A stretch of 64,000 bases of DNA from Candidatus Colinaster equi (lineage in GTDB: Bacteria > Bacillota > Clostridia > Lachnospirales > Lachnospiraceae). The stretch's first letter is position 1. The number at the start of each line of letters is the position of its first letter. Below, piece by piece: positions 43,935 to 53,485 of this stretch. The stretch spans positions 1-64,000 of the forward strand of contig JAGHVF010000019.1 of assembly GCA_018064425.1 (NCBI GenBank), read 5' to 3'. A model generated the notes under the pieces. The model was not told the origin of the DNA and ran no database searches. It worked only from the letters and a program-made list of their open reading frames with translations. The translations under genes were made by a program, and so were the position numbers.

Positions 43935-45011
43935 ATGAGTAGAGTGAATACATCTGATCTGGTCCCGGGAATGATCCTGGAAGCTGATGTGTACAACTAC
44001 AATGATCAATTGATTCTTCCGGAGGGACTTGTACTCAATGATAAGGCAATCACGAAACTGTCTTATTATGCTGTGAGTTCGGTAAGAATCAAAGATGTTG
44101 GTGATTCACCGGCACCAAAAGCTGAAGAGACTGAGAATTCATATTCGGCAAGGCTTAGAGCCACACCTGAATTTAAGAAATATAAGGAAGATTTCGAGAA
44201 GACGGTCAATGAGATGTCTCGTATGATAGCTGATGTGGTGCTCAAGAATGCACCGCTTGAGACAGACCAGCTTATCGAAGACGCATTGGACTTGTTACAT
44301 CCTCCGGGAGGCGATATCAATGTATTTGATATGGTTCATAATATGCGTCATTATGATGATATTACTTTTGCACACAGCTTGAACGTTGGATTGATATGTA
44401 ACGTATTCGCAGGCTGGCTGGGTATGTCGGAAGAAGAGCAGAGGCTGGCAACAGAGTGCGGTATACTTCACGATATCGGTAAGCTTAAGATTCCCGAGAG
44501 TATTATAAAGAAGCCTAAGAAGCTTACAGATACGGAGTTTGAAGTTATTAAGACTCATCCGACGGAAGGTTATAAGATATTACAGAGATATAATGTAAGC
44601 GATCATGTGAAAAGTGCAGCACTTATGCATCATGAAAGATGTGATGGGACAGGATATCCTCTTGGAATAACCGGTGACCAGATAGATGAATATGCCAAGA
44701 TAGTAGCAATTGCTGATGTATATGAAGCAATGACTGCTGCAAGAAATTATAGAGGCAGCCTGTGTCCGTTTACTGTTATTGAGGCATTTGAAGAGGAAGG
44801 CTTACAGAAGTATGATACTCATATGATTATGACTTTCCTTGAGAACATTGTTAATACATATATGCTCAATCGAGTTGGACTTAGCAATGGTATGGAAGGT
44901 GATATCATCTTCATCAATAAACAGAGATTATCAAGACCTATGGTTAAATGCGGTACGGAATATATTGATTTGTCCAAGAGACCTGAATTGTCGATTGATA
45001 AGTTGCTGTAA
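43935..45011 (+). CDS. HD-GYP domain cyclic-di-GMP phosphodiesterase
   Basis: A 358-residue cytoplasmic protein. The N-terminal 100 residues (LVPGMILEADVYNYNDQLIL) are of the type often found before HD-GYP domains. The catalytic part has HSLNVGLI, ILHDIGKLKIP (H179, D180), VIKTHPTEGYKIL, the defining MHHERCDGTGYPLG (H232, H233) and AIADVYEAMTAARNYR. All metal ligands appear present, so hydrolysis of c-di-GMP is likely. In a motile species this helps switch between swimming and attachment. No receiver or sensor domain is seen. Confidence 0.9.
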   Translation: MSRVNTSDLVPGMILEADVYNYNDQLILPEGLVLNDKAITKLSYYAVSSVRIKDVGDSPAPKAEETENSYSARLRATPEFKKYKEDFEKTVNEMSRMIADVVLKNAPLETDQLIEDALDLLHPPGGDINVFDMVHNMRHYDDITFAHSLNVGLICNVFAGWLGMSEEEQRLATECGILHDIGKLKIPESIIKKPKKLTDTEFEVIKTHPTEGYKILQRYNVSDHVKSAALMHHERCDGTGYPLGITGDQIDEYAKIVAIADVYEAMTAARNYRGSLCPFTVIEAFEEEGLQKYDTHMIMTFLENIVNTYMLNRVGLSNGMEGDIIFINKQRLSRPMVKCGTEYIDLSKRPELSIDKLL

Positions 45012-45047
45012 GTCTTTTTGATTAGTTGAGTGATTAAAATGCAAAAT

Positions 45048-45080
45048 AAAATCGAGTAGGTAAAACCTACTCGATTTTTT
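45048..45080. terminator. Bidirectional terminator between the HD-GYP gene and metK
   Basis: AAATCGAGTAGGT/ACCTACTCGATTT is a 13-bp perfect stem with loop AAA, flanked by A- and T-runs. It can end both converging transcripts. Confidence 0.9.
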
Positions 45081-45091
45081 ATTTTCCTGAT

Positions 45092-46273
45092 TTAGGCAAA
45101 TTTCTTAAGTGCATCAACCTTATCTGTCTTCTCCCAAGGGAGGTCGAGATCGTTACGACCGAAGTGTCCGTAAGCAGCTGTCTGCTTGTAGATAGGACGA
45201 CGAAGGTCTAACATCTTGATGATTCCGGCCGGGCGAAGATCGAAAGTAGCTCTGATTGCTTCGAGAAGCTTCTCATCACTGATTTTGCCTGTGCCGAATG
45301 TGTCAACCATGATTGAAGTAGGCTTAGCAACACCGATTGCATATGAAAGCTGAATCTCACATTTGTCTGCGAGTCCTGCTGCAACGATGTTCTTTGCTAC
45401 GTAACGTGCAGCGTATGCAGCTGAACGGTCAACCTTTGTACAATCCTTACCTGAGAAAGCACCGCCGCCGTGACGTGCATATCCGCCGTATGTATCAACG
45501 ATAATCTTACGACCTGTAAGACCTGCATCACCGTGAGGTCCTCCGATTACGAATCTTCCTGTAGGATTGATGAAGAACTTGGTGTCATCATCGATGAGTT
45601 CCTTCGGAAGAACGGGATCGAATACGTATTTCTTGATATCTGCATGAATCTGTTCCTGTGTAACATCTTCATCATGCTGTGTAGATAATACAACTGCTTC
45701 AAGTCTGACCGGCTTACCTGCTTCATCATATTCTACAGATACCTGGCTCTTTCCGTCGGGACGAAGATAGCTGAGTGTGCCGTCTTTACGAACCTTTGTA
45801 AGCTGAAGAGCAAGCTTGTGAGCAAGAGAAATAGGATATGGCATATATTCCTCTGTCTCGTTTGTTGCGTATCCAAACATCATACCCTGATCGCCTGCGC
45901 CTGTATCGAGGTCGTCAACCAATTGGCCTGACTTTGCTTCGAGGGCCTTGTCGACACCCATAGCGATATCTGATGACTGCTCATCTATAGCGCACAGTAC
46001 CGCACATGTGTTACCGTCAAAACCATATTCTGCCTTAGTATAACCAATCTCTTTAACTGTGTCTCTTACGATTTTTTGCATATCAACGTATGCATTTGTA
46101 GTAATCTCACCTGTGATGAGAACAAAACCTGTACAGCAAGCTGTTTCGCAAGCTACACGGCTCATTGGATCCTGTGCCATGCAGGCATCAAGGATTGCGT
46201 CGGAAATGGCATCGCAGACTTTGTCGGGATGTCCTTCTGTAACTGACTCTGAAGTAAATAATCTCTTCTCCAT
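45092..46273 (-). CDS. metK: S-adenosylmethionine synthetase MetK
   Basis: The 393-residue enzyme makes SAM from methionine and ATP. Seen: [20 protein letters not shown] at 6-25, [13 protein letters not shown] (methionine/ATP loop), the [20 protein letters not shown] motif and [17 protein letters not shown] in the N-terminal third of the sequence. Length is normal. Its product is also the ligand of the riboswitch upstream, so expression is feedback-controlled. Confidence 0.97.
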   Translation of the reverse strand: MEKRLFTSESVTEGHPDKVCDAISDAILDACMAQDPMSRVACETACCTGFVLITGEITTNAYVDMQKIVRDTVKEIGYTKAEYGFDGNTCAVLCAIDEQSSDIAMGVDKALEAKSGQLVDDLDTGAGDQGMMFGYATNETEEYMPYPISLAHKLALQLTKVRKDGTLSYLRPDGKSQVSVEYDEAGKPVRLEAVVLSTQHDEDVTQEQIHADIKKYVFDPVLPKELIDDDTKFFINPTGRFVIGGPHGDAGLTGRKIIVDTYGGYARHGGGAFSGKDCTKVDRSAAYAARYVAKNIVAAGLADKCEIQLSYAIGVAKPTSIMVDTFGTGKISDEKLLEAIRATFDLRPAGIIKMLDLRRPIYKQTAAYGHFGRNDLDLPWEKTDKVDALKKFA

Positions 46274-46303
46274 ACTTTTTCCTTTCTTCGATAAACGATA
46301 AAA

Positions 46304-46328
46304 ATAAAAAAATCCGCATAAGCGGATT
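46304..46328 (-). terminator. Intrinsic terminator of the metK SAM riboswitch
   Basis: On the minus strand: AATCCGC-TTAT-GCGGATT followed by a run of seven T. This is the expression platform of the riboswitch, some 30 bp ahead of metK. Confidence 0.9.
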
Positions 46329-46345
46329 CGAGTTCTTGATAATCA

Positions 46346-46456
46346 AATCCTCTTATTGTTCATAATCGAAAGATTTTGCTCAGGTTGGCACCTTCCATAA
46401 CGGGGTTGCCGTGGCTTCATAGGTCCTATGTACCTCCACCACTCTGAATAAGAGTA
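46346..46456 (-). promoter_or_regulatory. SAM-I (S-box) riboswitch of metK
   Basis: Read on the minus strand, the segment shows the S-box core: CTCTTAT for the 5' side of P1, CAGAGTGGTGGAGG, GACCTATGAAGCC, CGGCAACC and AAGGTGCCAA, closing with ATAAGAG for the 3' side of P1. The element ATAAGAGGATT (46356-46346) pairs with the first arm of the terminator (AATCCGCTTAT, 46328-46318) at 10 of 11 bases, forming the antiterminator. When SAM binds, P1 forms, the antiterminator is lost and transcription stops before metK. Confidence 0.93.
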
Positions 46457-46488
46457 CGTAACAATATAGAATTGTCATATCTTCGATT

Positions 46489-46517
46489 ACTATACATCTC
46501 ATATATACTTATGTCAA
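46489..46517 (-). promoter_or_regulatory. Sigma-A promoter of the riboswitch-metK transcript
   Basis: Read on the minus strand: TTGACA (46517-46512), 17-bp spacer, TATAGT (46494-46489). The start of transcription falls about 25 bp ahead of the riboswitch. Confidence 0.8.
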
Positions 46518-46583
46518 GCGGTGCTTTTATTTGGATACAAATAATGGTAAAATTTTATAGAAAAGTTATGTCGGAGGAAGAGA

Positions 46584-49500
46584 ATGGCTTTTACGCATTT
46601 ACATACACATACAGAATTTAGTTTGCTGGATGGTTCGAATAAGATAAAAGAATATGTTAAAAGAGTAGTAGAACTTGGCATGGACAGTGCTGCTATAACG
46701 GATCATGGCGTAATGTACGGTGCAATAGACTTTTACAGAGCCTGTAACAACGCGGGTATTAAGCCTATTATCGGTTGCGAAGTATATGTTGCTCCCGGAT
46801 CGAGATTCGATAAAGAGACGACAGGCGGCGAAGACAGATATCACCACCTCATTTTGCTTGCAGAGAATAATGAGGGATATGCCAATCTGTGCAAGATAGT
46901 AAGTAAAGGCTTTACGGAAGGATACTATTATAAGCCGAGAGTGGATTTTGAAGTATTAAAACAGTTTCATTCGGGAATAATATGTCTATCTGCCTGCTTG
47001 GCGGGTGAAGTTCCGAGATTGATTACAAAAGGGCTTATTGAAGAGGCTAAAGAAAAAGTAATACAGTATAGGGAATTGTTTGGTGAGAACAATTATTTCT
47101 TAGAGTTGCAGGATCATGGAATACCTGAACAAAGAAACGTCAACACTGTATTGCTTAGATTCAGTAAGGAGCTGGGGATTCCCCTTGTTGCGACCAACGA
47201 TATTCATTATACATATGAATCGGATGTTGAATCTCATGATATTCTGTTATGTATTCAGACAGGTAAGAAGGTTGCCGATGAAGACAGAATGAGATATGAA
47301 GGCGGCCAGTATTATGTAAAAAGCGAAGAAGAGATGGCTAAGTTGTTTCCTTACGCACCGGAAGCCATTGAGAATACACATAAGATCGCTCAGAGATGTC
47401 ATGTGGAGATTGAATTCGGTAATACAAAGTTACCTCATTTTGAGGTGCCGGAAGGATATGATTCGTGGACATATCTGAATGCGTTATGTAATAAGGGACT
47501 TAAAGAACGATATCCGGATGATGACGGTACACAGGCCAAGAGACTTGAGTATGAATTGTCGGTTATTAAAAGAATGGGATATGTTGATTACTTCCTTATT
47601 GTATGGGATTTCATCAATTACTCCAGAGAGCATGGAATACCGGTCGGACCCGGAAGAGGTTCGGCGGCAGGAAGTATTGTTTCGTATTGTTTGCATATTA
47701 CAAATATCGATCCTGTTAGATATCAGCTGTTATTTGAACGTTTTCTCAATCCTGAACGTGTATCCATGCCTGATATAGACGTGGACTTTTGCTATGAGAG
47801 ACGTCAGGAAGTGATCGATTATGTGTCGCGCAAATATGGAAAAGAGAAGGTGGTTCAGATTGTAACCTTCGGTACTTTGGCGGCAAAGGGCGTAATCAAG
47901 GATGTGGGAAGAGCACTGGATTTGCCATATTCTTATACGGATTCGATTGCGAAGATGATTCCTAACGAATTGAACATTACAATCGATCGAGCAATGGAAT
48001 TAAATCAGGAATTAAGAAAACAATATAACGAAGATGAGCAGCTTCATTACCTGTTGGATGTATGTAAGAAGTTGGAAGGACTGCCTCGTCATACATCTAT
48101 GCATGCTGCGGGCGTAGTTATCTGTCCTAAGGCGGCAGATGAATTTGTGCCGTTGTCGCGAGGCTCTGATGGCTCAATAACCACTCAATATATTATGACT
48201 ACTCTTGAGGAGCTTGGTTTGCTCAAGATGGATTTCTTAGGCTTACGTACATTGACGGTTATTAAAAATGCGGTTGATAACATCAGCAAGTCCACCGCAG
48301 GTAAAGTACAAATAGATGTAGATAATATAGATTATGATGATAAGCAGGTGCTGGCATCGATAGGAACGGGCAAAACAGACGGTATATTCCAGTTGGAAAG
48401 CAACGGTATGAAGAGCTTTATGAAAGAACTTAAACCGCAGTCGCTCGAAGATGTTATTGCGGGAATATCTCTATACAGACCCGGCCCTATGGATTTCATA
48501 CCTAAATATATTAAAGGAAAAAATGATGTGGCAAGTGTATCTTATGCATGTCCGGAGCTTGAGCACATTTTGTCTCCGACCTATGGATGTATTGTGTATC
48601 AGGAGCAGGTAATGCAGATAGTGCGTGATCTGGCCGGATACTCTATGGGTGAAGCGGATAATATCCGACGAGCCATGAGTAAGAAGAAACAGTATGTTAT
48701 CGATGAAGGAAGAAATTATTTTGTAGACGGAAATGCTAATAAGAATATTGCAGGATGCGTGGCAAACGGTATCAGTAAAGAAGTGGCAAACGGTATATAT
48801 GATTCGATGACGGATTTTGCTAAATATGCATTTAATAAATCGCATGCGGCGTGTTATGCAGTGGTTGCCTATCAGACCGCATACCTTAAGTTTTACTACC
48901 CTACAGAGTTCATGGCGGCATTAATGACATCCGTTATTGAAAACACGGCAAAGGTGTCTGAATATATACTGACTTGCAGAAGCATGGGTATTGAATTACT
49001 TCCGCCGGATGTTAATGAGGGCGAGGCCGGTTTTGCCGTATCGGGACATTCAATAAGATATGCACTTACGGCAATTAAGGGCGTGGGACGTCCGATTATT
49101 GATGCGATTGTTGCGGAACGTAATGAGCGTGGACCATATACAGGCTTGGAAGACTTTGTAACGCGTAATGTAAGCAATGATTTGAATAAGCGAGTATTGG
49201 AGAACTTTATCAAAGCCGGAGCTTTTGACAGTTTTGGAGGAACCAGGAAGCAGTATATGAGCGTATATGCATCGCTTCTTGACCATATTGCGGGAGATAA
49301 GAAGAATAATATGGCAGGTCAAATGTCGTTATTTGATATTGTCGATGATGATATTAAGGAAGACTTCGATATGAAACTGCCGGATGTCGGTGAATTCCAA
49401 AAGGAATTAAAGCTGGCATTTGAAAAAGAAGTGTTGGGTATCTATGTCAGCGGTCATCCTCTTGAAGAATATGCGGATATCTGGAAGAAAAATATTACAA

Positions 49501-50039
49501 ATATGACTTCTGATCTCTATTATCAGGAAGAATTGCAGGGTATGCGTATTAAAGACGGCGCAAAAGTAACGCTTGGTGGCATTATAGCCGACAAGTCGAT
49601 TAAGTATACCAAGAACAATCAGGCAATGGCATTTGTTACACTTGAAGATCTTACGGGAAGTGTAGAGTGTGTTCTTTTCCCGAAGACATATGCAAAATGC
49701 AGTCAGTTAATCGAGATTGACAATAAGGTATTGATTAAAGGAAGAGTCGATGCCGGAGATGAGCAGGACGGTAAGTTGTTGGTTGAAGATGTGATATCTT
49801 TTGATGCTATCAGACGCAAATTGTGGATTAGATTCGATACCAAGGAAGAGTATGATGAAAAGAACGATGAACTGATGGGAATTTTGTCAGGCTCGGATGG
49901 AAAAGATGAGGTGATTGTATATGTGGCCAATCCGCCTATGAAGAAAACGCTTGGGCTTAACAATACAGTGGCTGCAAATGCTACCCTCATTACTCTGTTA
50001 AGAGAAAAATACGGCGATGATAATGTGAAGTTGTCGTAG
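46584..50039 (+). CDS. dnaE: DNA polymerase III alpha subunit DnaE
   Basis: The 1151-residue polymerase extends or primes DNA chains at the replication fork; in Firmicutes DnaE works beside PolC. Seen: an N-terminal PHP domain (FTHLHTHTEFSLLDG, AITDHGVMYG), the catalytic MPDIDVDFCYERR (D397, D399 and D401 region), GPGRGSAAGSIVSY, SLYRPGPMDFIP and HASMHAAGVV-like HTSMHAAGVVI, then helix-hairpin-helix (IKGVGRPIIDAI) and an OB fold near the C-terminus (VTLGGIIADKSIKYTKNNQ). CGGAGGAAGAG precedes the ATG. Length is normal for DnaE rather than PolC. Confidence 0.96.
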   Translation: MAFTHLHTHTEFSLLDGSNKIKEYVKRVVELGMDSAAITDHGVMYGAIDFYRACNNAGIKPIIGCEVYVAPGSRFDKETTGGEDRYHHLILLAENNEGYANLCKIVSKGFTEGYYYKPRVDFEVLKQFHSGIICLSACLAGEVPRLITKGLIEEAKEKVIQYRELFGENNYFLELQDHGIPEQRNVNTVLLRFSKELGIPLVATNDIHYTYESDVESHDILLCIQTGKKVADEDRMRYEGGQYYVKSEEEMAKLFPYAPEAIENTHKIAQRCHVEIEFGNTKLPHFEVPEGYDSWTYLNALCNKGLKERYPDDDGTQAKRLEYELSVIKRMGYVDYFLIVWDFINYSREHGIPVGPGRGSAAGSIVSYCLHITNIDPVRYQLLFERFLNPERVSMPDIDVDFCYERRQEVIDYVSRKYGKEKVVQIVTFGTLAAKGVIKDVGRALDLPYSYTDSIAKMIPNELNITIDRAMELNQELRKQYNEDEQLHYLLDVCKKLEGLPRHTSMHAAGVVICPKAADEFVPLSRGSDGSITTQYIMTTLEELGLLKMDFLGLRTLTVIKNAVDNISKSTAGKVQIDVDNIDYDDKQVLASIGTGKTDGIFQLESNGMKSFMKELKPQSLEDVIAGISLYRPGPMDFIPKYIKGKNDVASVSYACPELEHILSPTYGCIVYQEQVMQIVRDLAGYSMGEADNIRRAMSKKKQYVIDEGRNYFVDGNANKNIAGCVANGISKEVANGIYDSMTDFAKYAFNKSHAACYAVVAYQTAYLKFYYPTEFMAALMTSVIENTAKVSEYILTCRSMGIELLPPDVNEGEAGFAVSGHSIRYALTAIKGVGRPIIDAIVAERNERGPYTGLEDFVTRNVSNDLNKRVLENFIKAGAFDSFGGTRKQYMSVYASLLDHIAGDKKNNMAGQMSLFDIVDDDIKEDFDMKLPDVGEFQKELKLAFEKEVLGIYVSGHPLEEYADIWKKNITNMTSDLYYQEELQGMRIKDGAKVTLGGIIADKSIKYTKNNQAMAFVTLEDLTGSVECVLFPKTYAKCSQLIEIDNKVLIKGRVDAGDEQDGKLLVEDVISFDAIRRKLWIRFDTKEEYDEKNDELMGILSGSDGKDEVIVYVANPPMKKTLGLNNTVAANATLITLLREKYGDDNVKLS

Positions 50040-50068
50040 TTCTACATATTATATAAGTACCAATTTTG

Positions 50069-50097
50069 TTGCATTTATCCATTACATCAATTAGAAT
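50069..50097 (+). promoter_or_regulatory. Possible sigma-A promoter of pfkA
   Basis: TTGCAT (50069-50074), a 17-bp spacer and TAGAAT (50092-50097), 30 bp ahead of the start. Confidence 0.5.
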
Positions 50098-50126
50098 TAG
50101 TTTGACGTGGTAAAGGAGGTTTTATT

Positions 50127-51110
50127 ATGTCAAAGAAGATTAAGACTATCGGAGTATTAACAAGCGGTGGTGATGCACCGGGTATGAATGCCGCTATCAG
50201 AGCTGTTGTACGTAAAGCAATCGGTAATGGTGTCAATGTTAAAGGAATAAAGAGAGGATATCAGGGACTGCTTGCCGAAGAGATCGTGGATATGGAAGCA
50301 CACAGCGTATCTGATATTATTCAGCGAGGCGGTACATTGCTTGGTACGGCCAGATGTAAGGAATTCACAACCGAGGAAGGCCAGAAAAAGGGTGCTGATA
50401 TCTGTAGAAAGCATGGTATTGACGGTGTTGTTGTAATCGGCGGTGACGGTTCTTACAGAGGTGCACAGGCATTGTCTAAGCAGGGTATCAATACAATCGG
50501 TATCCCGGGTACAATTGATTTGGATATTGCTTGTACGGATTATACAATCGGTTTTGATACAGCTGTCAATACAGCGATGGAAGCGATTGATAAAGTAAGA
50601 GATACATCATCTTCACATGAAAGATGTTCTATTATAGAGGTTATGGGACGTAATGCCGGATATATTGCATTATGGTGCGGTATTGCAAACGGTGCGGAAG
50701 ATATATTGTTGCCTGAGAAGTATGATTTTAACGAACAGCAGATTATCAACAATATTATTACCAATCGTAAGAAGGGCAAGACACATCATTTGATAATTAA
50801 TGCGGAAGGTATCGGACATTCTACATCAATGGCTCGTAGAATAGAAGCAGCAACCGGTATAGAGACAAGAGCAACTATCTTAGGTTACATGCAACGAGGC
50901 GGTAGCCCGACATGTAAAGACAGATATTATGCTTCCATTATGGGCGCATATGCTGCTGATATTTTGTGTGAGGGTAAGACAAACAGAGTTGTAGGTGTAA
51001 AAAACGGTGAATTTGTTGATTTTGATATAGACGAAGCACTGGCTATGCAGAAGGATATATCTGAGTATGAATATCAGGTAAGTTCCGTATTGTCGGGTAA
51101 GACAGTATAA
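50127..51110 (+). CDS. pfkA: 6-phosphofructokinase PfkA
   Basis: The 327-residue glycolytic enzyme phosphorylates fructose 6-phosphate. Seen: GVLTSGGDAPGMNAAIRAVV (nucleotide site), GGDGSYRGAQ (the GGDGS form points to ATP rather than pyrophosphate) and MGRNAGYIA. The catalytic segment reads GTIDLDIACTDYTIGFDTA; the catalytic Asp131 and Asp133 are kept but the Asn normally between them (TIDND) is Leu132. A good AAGGAGG ribosome site is present. Confidence 0.94.
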   Translation: MSKKIKTIGVLTSGGDAPGMNAAIRAVVRKAIGNGVNVKGIKRGYQGLLAEEIVDMEAHSVSDIIQRGGTLLGTARCKEFTTEEGQKKGADICRKHGIDGVVVIGGDGSYRGAQALSKQGINTIGIPGTIDLDIACTDYTIGFDTAVNTAMEAIDKVRDTSSSHERCSIIEVMGRNAGYIALWCGIANGAEDILLPEKYDFNEQQIINNIITNRKKGKTHHLIINAEGIGHSTSMARRIEAATGIETRATILGYMQRGGSPTCKDRYYASIMGAYAADILCEGKTNRVVGVKNGEFVDFDIDEALAMQKDISEYEYQVSSVLSGKTV

Positions 51111-51128
51111 TAGCACCGAGGTAGAATT

Positions 51129-51938
51129 ATGTTAACCAAGGCAAATATACACAGATTGATTCAATTGAGTACAAAAAGCAAGGCTCGCCGAGAGGCGGGC
51201 CTCTTTATCGTTGACGGAGCAAAGATGTTTGTCGAAGCTCCGATGGAGTTGCTTAAAGAGGTATATGTAACAGAGGCATTTATGCATAGAGTAGATGCGG
51301 CAACTTCCGTACATCTTAAAGCCATAGAACGTGTGGATGAATTGAAGTCGCAAAAGGATGTGATTATCGAGTATGTTACAGATGAGCAGATGAAAAAAAT
51401 CTCTGATACTCAGACTCCGCAGGGAATACTTTGTGTATGTGCAACCCCTAAGCATTCGTTAAAGACAATGCTTGATAAGGTAAACGGTGACGGTAGTGCA
51501 CTTTTTGCGGTGCTTGAGGATATTCAGGACCCTGGCAATCTGGGTACAATATTTCGAACCGGTGAGGGAGCCGGTGTGACCGGTATTATTATGTCCAAGG
51601 GTACGGTTGATATTTTCAATCCTAAGACTATTCGTTCGACAATGGGTTCTGTATATCGCATACCTTTTGTATATGAAGAAGATTTGGCTTCTGTAATCCG
51701 ACAACTTAAAAAGGCCAATGTCTCAGTGTATGCGGCACATCTTAAGGGAACGAAGAATTATAATGAAATCAAATATGCCGATACGGCATTCTTAATCGGC
51801 AACGAAGGCAACGGTTTGAAAGATGAGACGGCTGCTTTGGCTGATGAATATATCAAAATACCTATGTCGGGACAGGTAGAAAGCCTTAATGTAGCGGTTG
51901 CGACAGCGTTACTTATGTATGAACATAAGCATCCGTGA
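51129..51938 (+). CDS. TrmH/SpoU-family RNA 2'-O-methyltransferase
   Basis: A 269-residue SPOUT methyltransferase. The N-terminal 100 residues form a substrate-binding part (LTKANIHRLIQLSTKSKARR, FIVDGAKMFVEAP); the C-terminal knot has the three SpoU motifs: EDIQDPGNLGTIFRTGEGAG, FLIGNEGNGLKDE and IPMSGQVESLNVAVATALL. Enzymes of this layout methylate 23S rRNA (RlmB/TsnR type) or tRNA. The exact target cannot be told. It is 18 bp behind pfkA. Confidence 0.9.
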   Translation: MLTKANIHRLIQLSTKSKARREAGLFIVDGAKMFVEAPMELLKEVYVTEAFMHRVDAATSVHLKAIERVDELKSQKDVIIEYVTDEQMKKISDTQTPQGILCVCATPKHSLKTMLDKVNGDGSALFAVLEDIQDPGNLGTIFRTGEGAGVTGIIMSKGTVDIFNPKTIRSTMGSVYRIPFVYEEDLASVIRQLKKANVSVYAAHLKGTKNYNEIKYADTAFLIGNEGNGLKDETAALADEYIKIPMSGQVESLNVAVATALLMYEHKHP

Positions 51939-52003
51939 TTCGATATGTCATTTCGTTAATTTTCATAAAATCACAACCTACAAATGAATAAAATATGGTG
52001 ATG

Positions 52004-52032
52004 TTGACAGAAAATGAAAAAATTGTTACAAT
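52004..52032 (+). promoter_or_regulatory. Sigma-A promoter of the SleB-like hydrolase gene
   Basis: A perfect TTGACA (52004-52009), a 17-bp spacer and TACAAT (52027-52032), about 110 bp ahead of the start codon. Confidence 0.75.
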
Positions 52033-52064
52033 CTGTAATTGTGAGTAACATTTTTGTAACAATT
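52021..52064. promoter_or_regulatory. Perfect 11-bp inverted repeat over the hydrolase promoter (candidate operator)
   Basis: AATTGTTACAA (52021-52031) and TTGTAACAATT (52054-52064) are exact inverted copies separated by 22 bp. The left arm covers most of the -10 and the right arm lies just downstream of the start point, so a bound regulator would block initiation. A further GTAACA at 52045-52050 could be a third half-site. Confidence 0.6.
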
Positions 52065-52141
52065 TGTACTCAAGGTTTAAGCAAACCGATAGAGGGAAAC
52101 AAGAGATAATATGTATTATCTCAAGGATGGAGAACATTACT

Positions 52142-53242
52142 ATGAAACAAAGAGGCAGGAAGCTTCTTCGTGGATTGATGCGTATCTGCATCGGTGTGGC
52201 AACCGTAGGTATGATTAGAAGCACTAATGTGTATGCAAATACGACGAACAATCCCCTGCAGGATATTAACGGCGGAGCTGCCAGTATCCTGGACGCATTG
52301 GACAGAGGTGACGCGCAGATTGATGTCTCGTCGGTTCTGAAGGATGAGAGCGGTGACTCAAAGGATGATGAATCCGAAGGGCACAAGTCCGATCTTGTTA
52401 TGGCCAATGTTGTAAATTCACTGAATGTGCGTGAAGAAGCAAGTGAAGAATCCGGAAAGGTCGGCTTGTTATATGCTGACTGTGGCGGAAAGATATTGGA
52501 TGCCGACAAGGATTGGACGAAGATACAATCAGGGGAACTGATAGGTTGGTGTAAAAATGACTATCTGCTATTCGATGAGGAAGCAGAAGAGTTGGCACAA
52601 AGCGTAGGAAGAACAATTGCAACAGTTGATACGGATGCACTCAGAGTCCGCAAGGAAGCGATGGAAGACGCAGGCGTATGGGGCTTGGTAAAACGTGGCG
52701 ATGAGATTGAGGCCATTGTGGAAGATACCACCGATGACTGGGTAGCGATTGATTTTGAAGGCGAAGAAGGATACATATCCGCTGAGTATGTAAAGGTTGA
52801 ATTCTCGGTGGACTGTGGCGAGACATATGAAGCTATCGAGGAGAGAGAACGTCGAGAGCAGGAGGAGAAGGCTAAGCTTAAGAAGAATCTTGGCGCTGTA
52901 GCCGTTGATGCTCCGGATGAAGCATTGCTTGCCGCATTGGTATATTGCGAATCCGGCAATCAGCCTTATGAAGGCCAGTTGGCGGTAGCAAGTGTAGTTA
53001 TGAACCGTGTGCGAAGCGGTGCATATCCGAACAGTGTATCGGGTGTAATATATGCATCAGGTCAGTTTGCACCGGCCCTTAACGGAAAAGTGGCGGCACA
53101 GTTGTCGGTAGGTGTACCGGCTACCTGTACTCAGGCTGCAAGGGAAGCAATCGCAGGTAACACCAATATTGGCGGAGCGACACATTTTAAGAGATGGTCG
53201 GGACAGCCGGGTGTAGTTATCGGTGCTCATGTATTCTATTAA
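52142..53242 (+). CDS. Secreted cell-wall hydrolase with SH3-like domains and SleB-type catalytic domain
   Basis: A 366-residue exported protein. Signal peptide 1-32 (GLMRICIGVATVGMIRSTNVYA). Two bacterial SH3-like domains (about 80-145, VVNSLNVREEASEESGKVG; and 155-220, DALRVRKEAMEDAGVWG) probably bind the wall; a short charged helix follows, then from 257 a SleB/Hydrolase_2 domain (EALLAALVYCESGNQPYEGQ, VASVVMNRVRSGAYP, GNTNIGGATHFKRW). This family includes spore-cortex lytic transglycosylases, but vegetative versions are common. Start at ATG 52142, inside a longer frame. Its promoter carries an inverted repeat. Confidence 0.9.
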   Translation: MKQRGRKLLRGLMRICIGVATVGMIRSTNVYANTTNNPLQDINGGAASILDALDRGDAQIDVSSVLKDESGDSKDDESEGHKSDLVMANVVNSLNVREEASEESGKVGLLYADCGGKILDADKDWTKIQSGELIGWCKNDYLLFDEEAEELAQSVGRTIATVDTDALRVRKEAMEDAGVWGLVKRGDEIEAIVEDTTDDWVAIDFEGEEGYISAEYVKVEFSVDCGETYEAIEERERREQEEKAKLKKNLGAVAVDAPDEALLAALVYCESGNQPYEGQLAVASVVMNRVRSGAYPNSVSGVIYASGQFAPALNGKVAAQLSVGVPATCTQAAREAIAGNTNIGGATHFKRWSGQPGVVIGAHVFY

Positions 53243-53260
53243 TTAATATCAGTATATTTT

Positions 53261-53298
53261 ATCCCACAGACCGTGGACTATGGTTTGTGGGATTTTTG
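53261..53298 (+). terminator. Rho-independent terminator of the hydrolase gene
   Basis: ATCCCACAGACC pairs with GGTTTGTGGGAT (12 bp with one G-U) and is followed by TTTTTG. Confidence 0.88.
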
Positions 53299-53485
53299 TA
53301 TGTGTGCGTAAGCAGAAGCGGTGCTAAGGTATGGGGTTGTGGTAGCGAGGTATTTGTTGTAAAATCAAGGGATAGAAAAAGGCTCGGTCCCTGTTGATTG
53401 GTGGAAACTTTAGAGGACTATAGCCAAAAGGAGACTTAATCGACACCATTTTAATATGGAGAAAATATATTACGGAGGATGAAGC

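Noticed and set aside
46599..46847. 82-residue minus-strand frame at the start of dnaE
   Set aside because: Antisense to the PHP domain with no ribosome site.
53299..53485. Arg-box operator before argF
   Set aside because: A+T-rich half-site-like strings are present but no convincing palindromic 18-bp Arg box.
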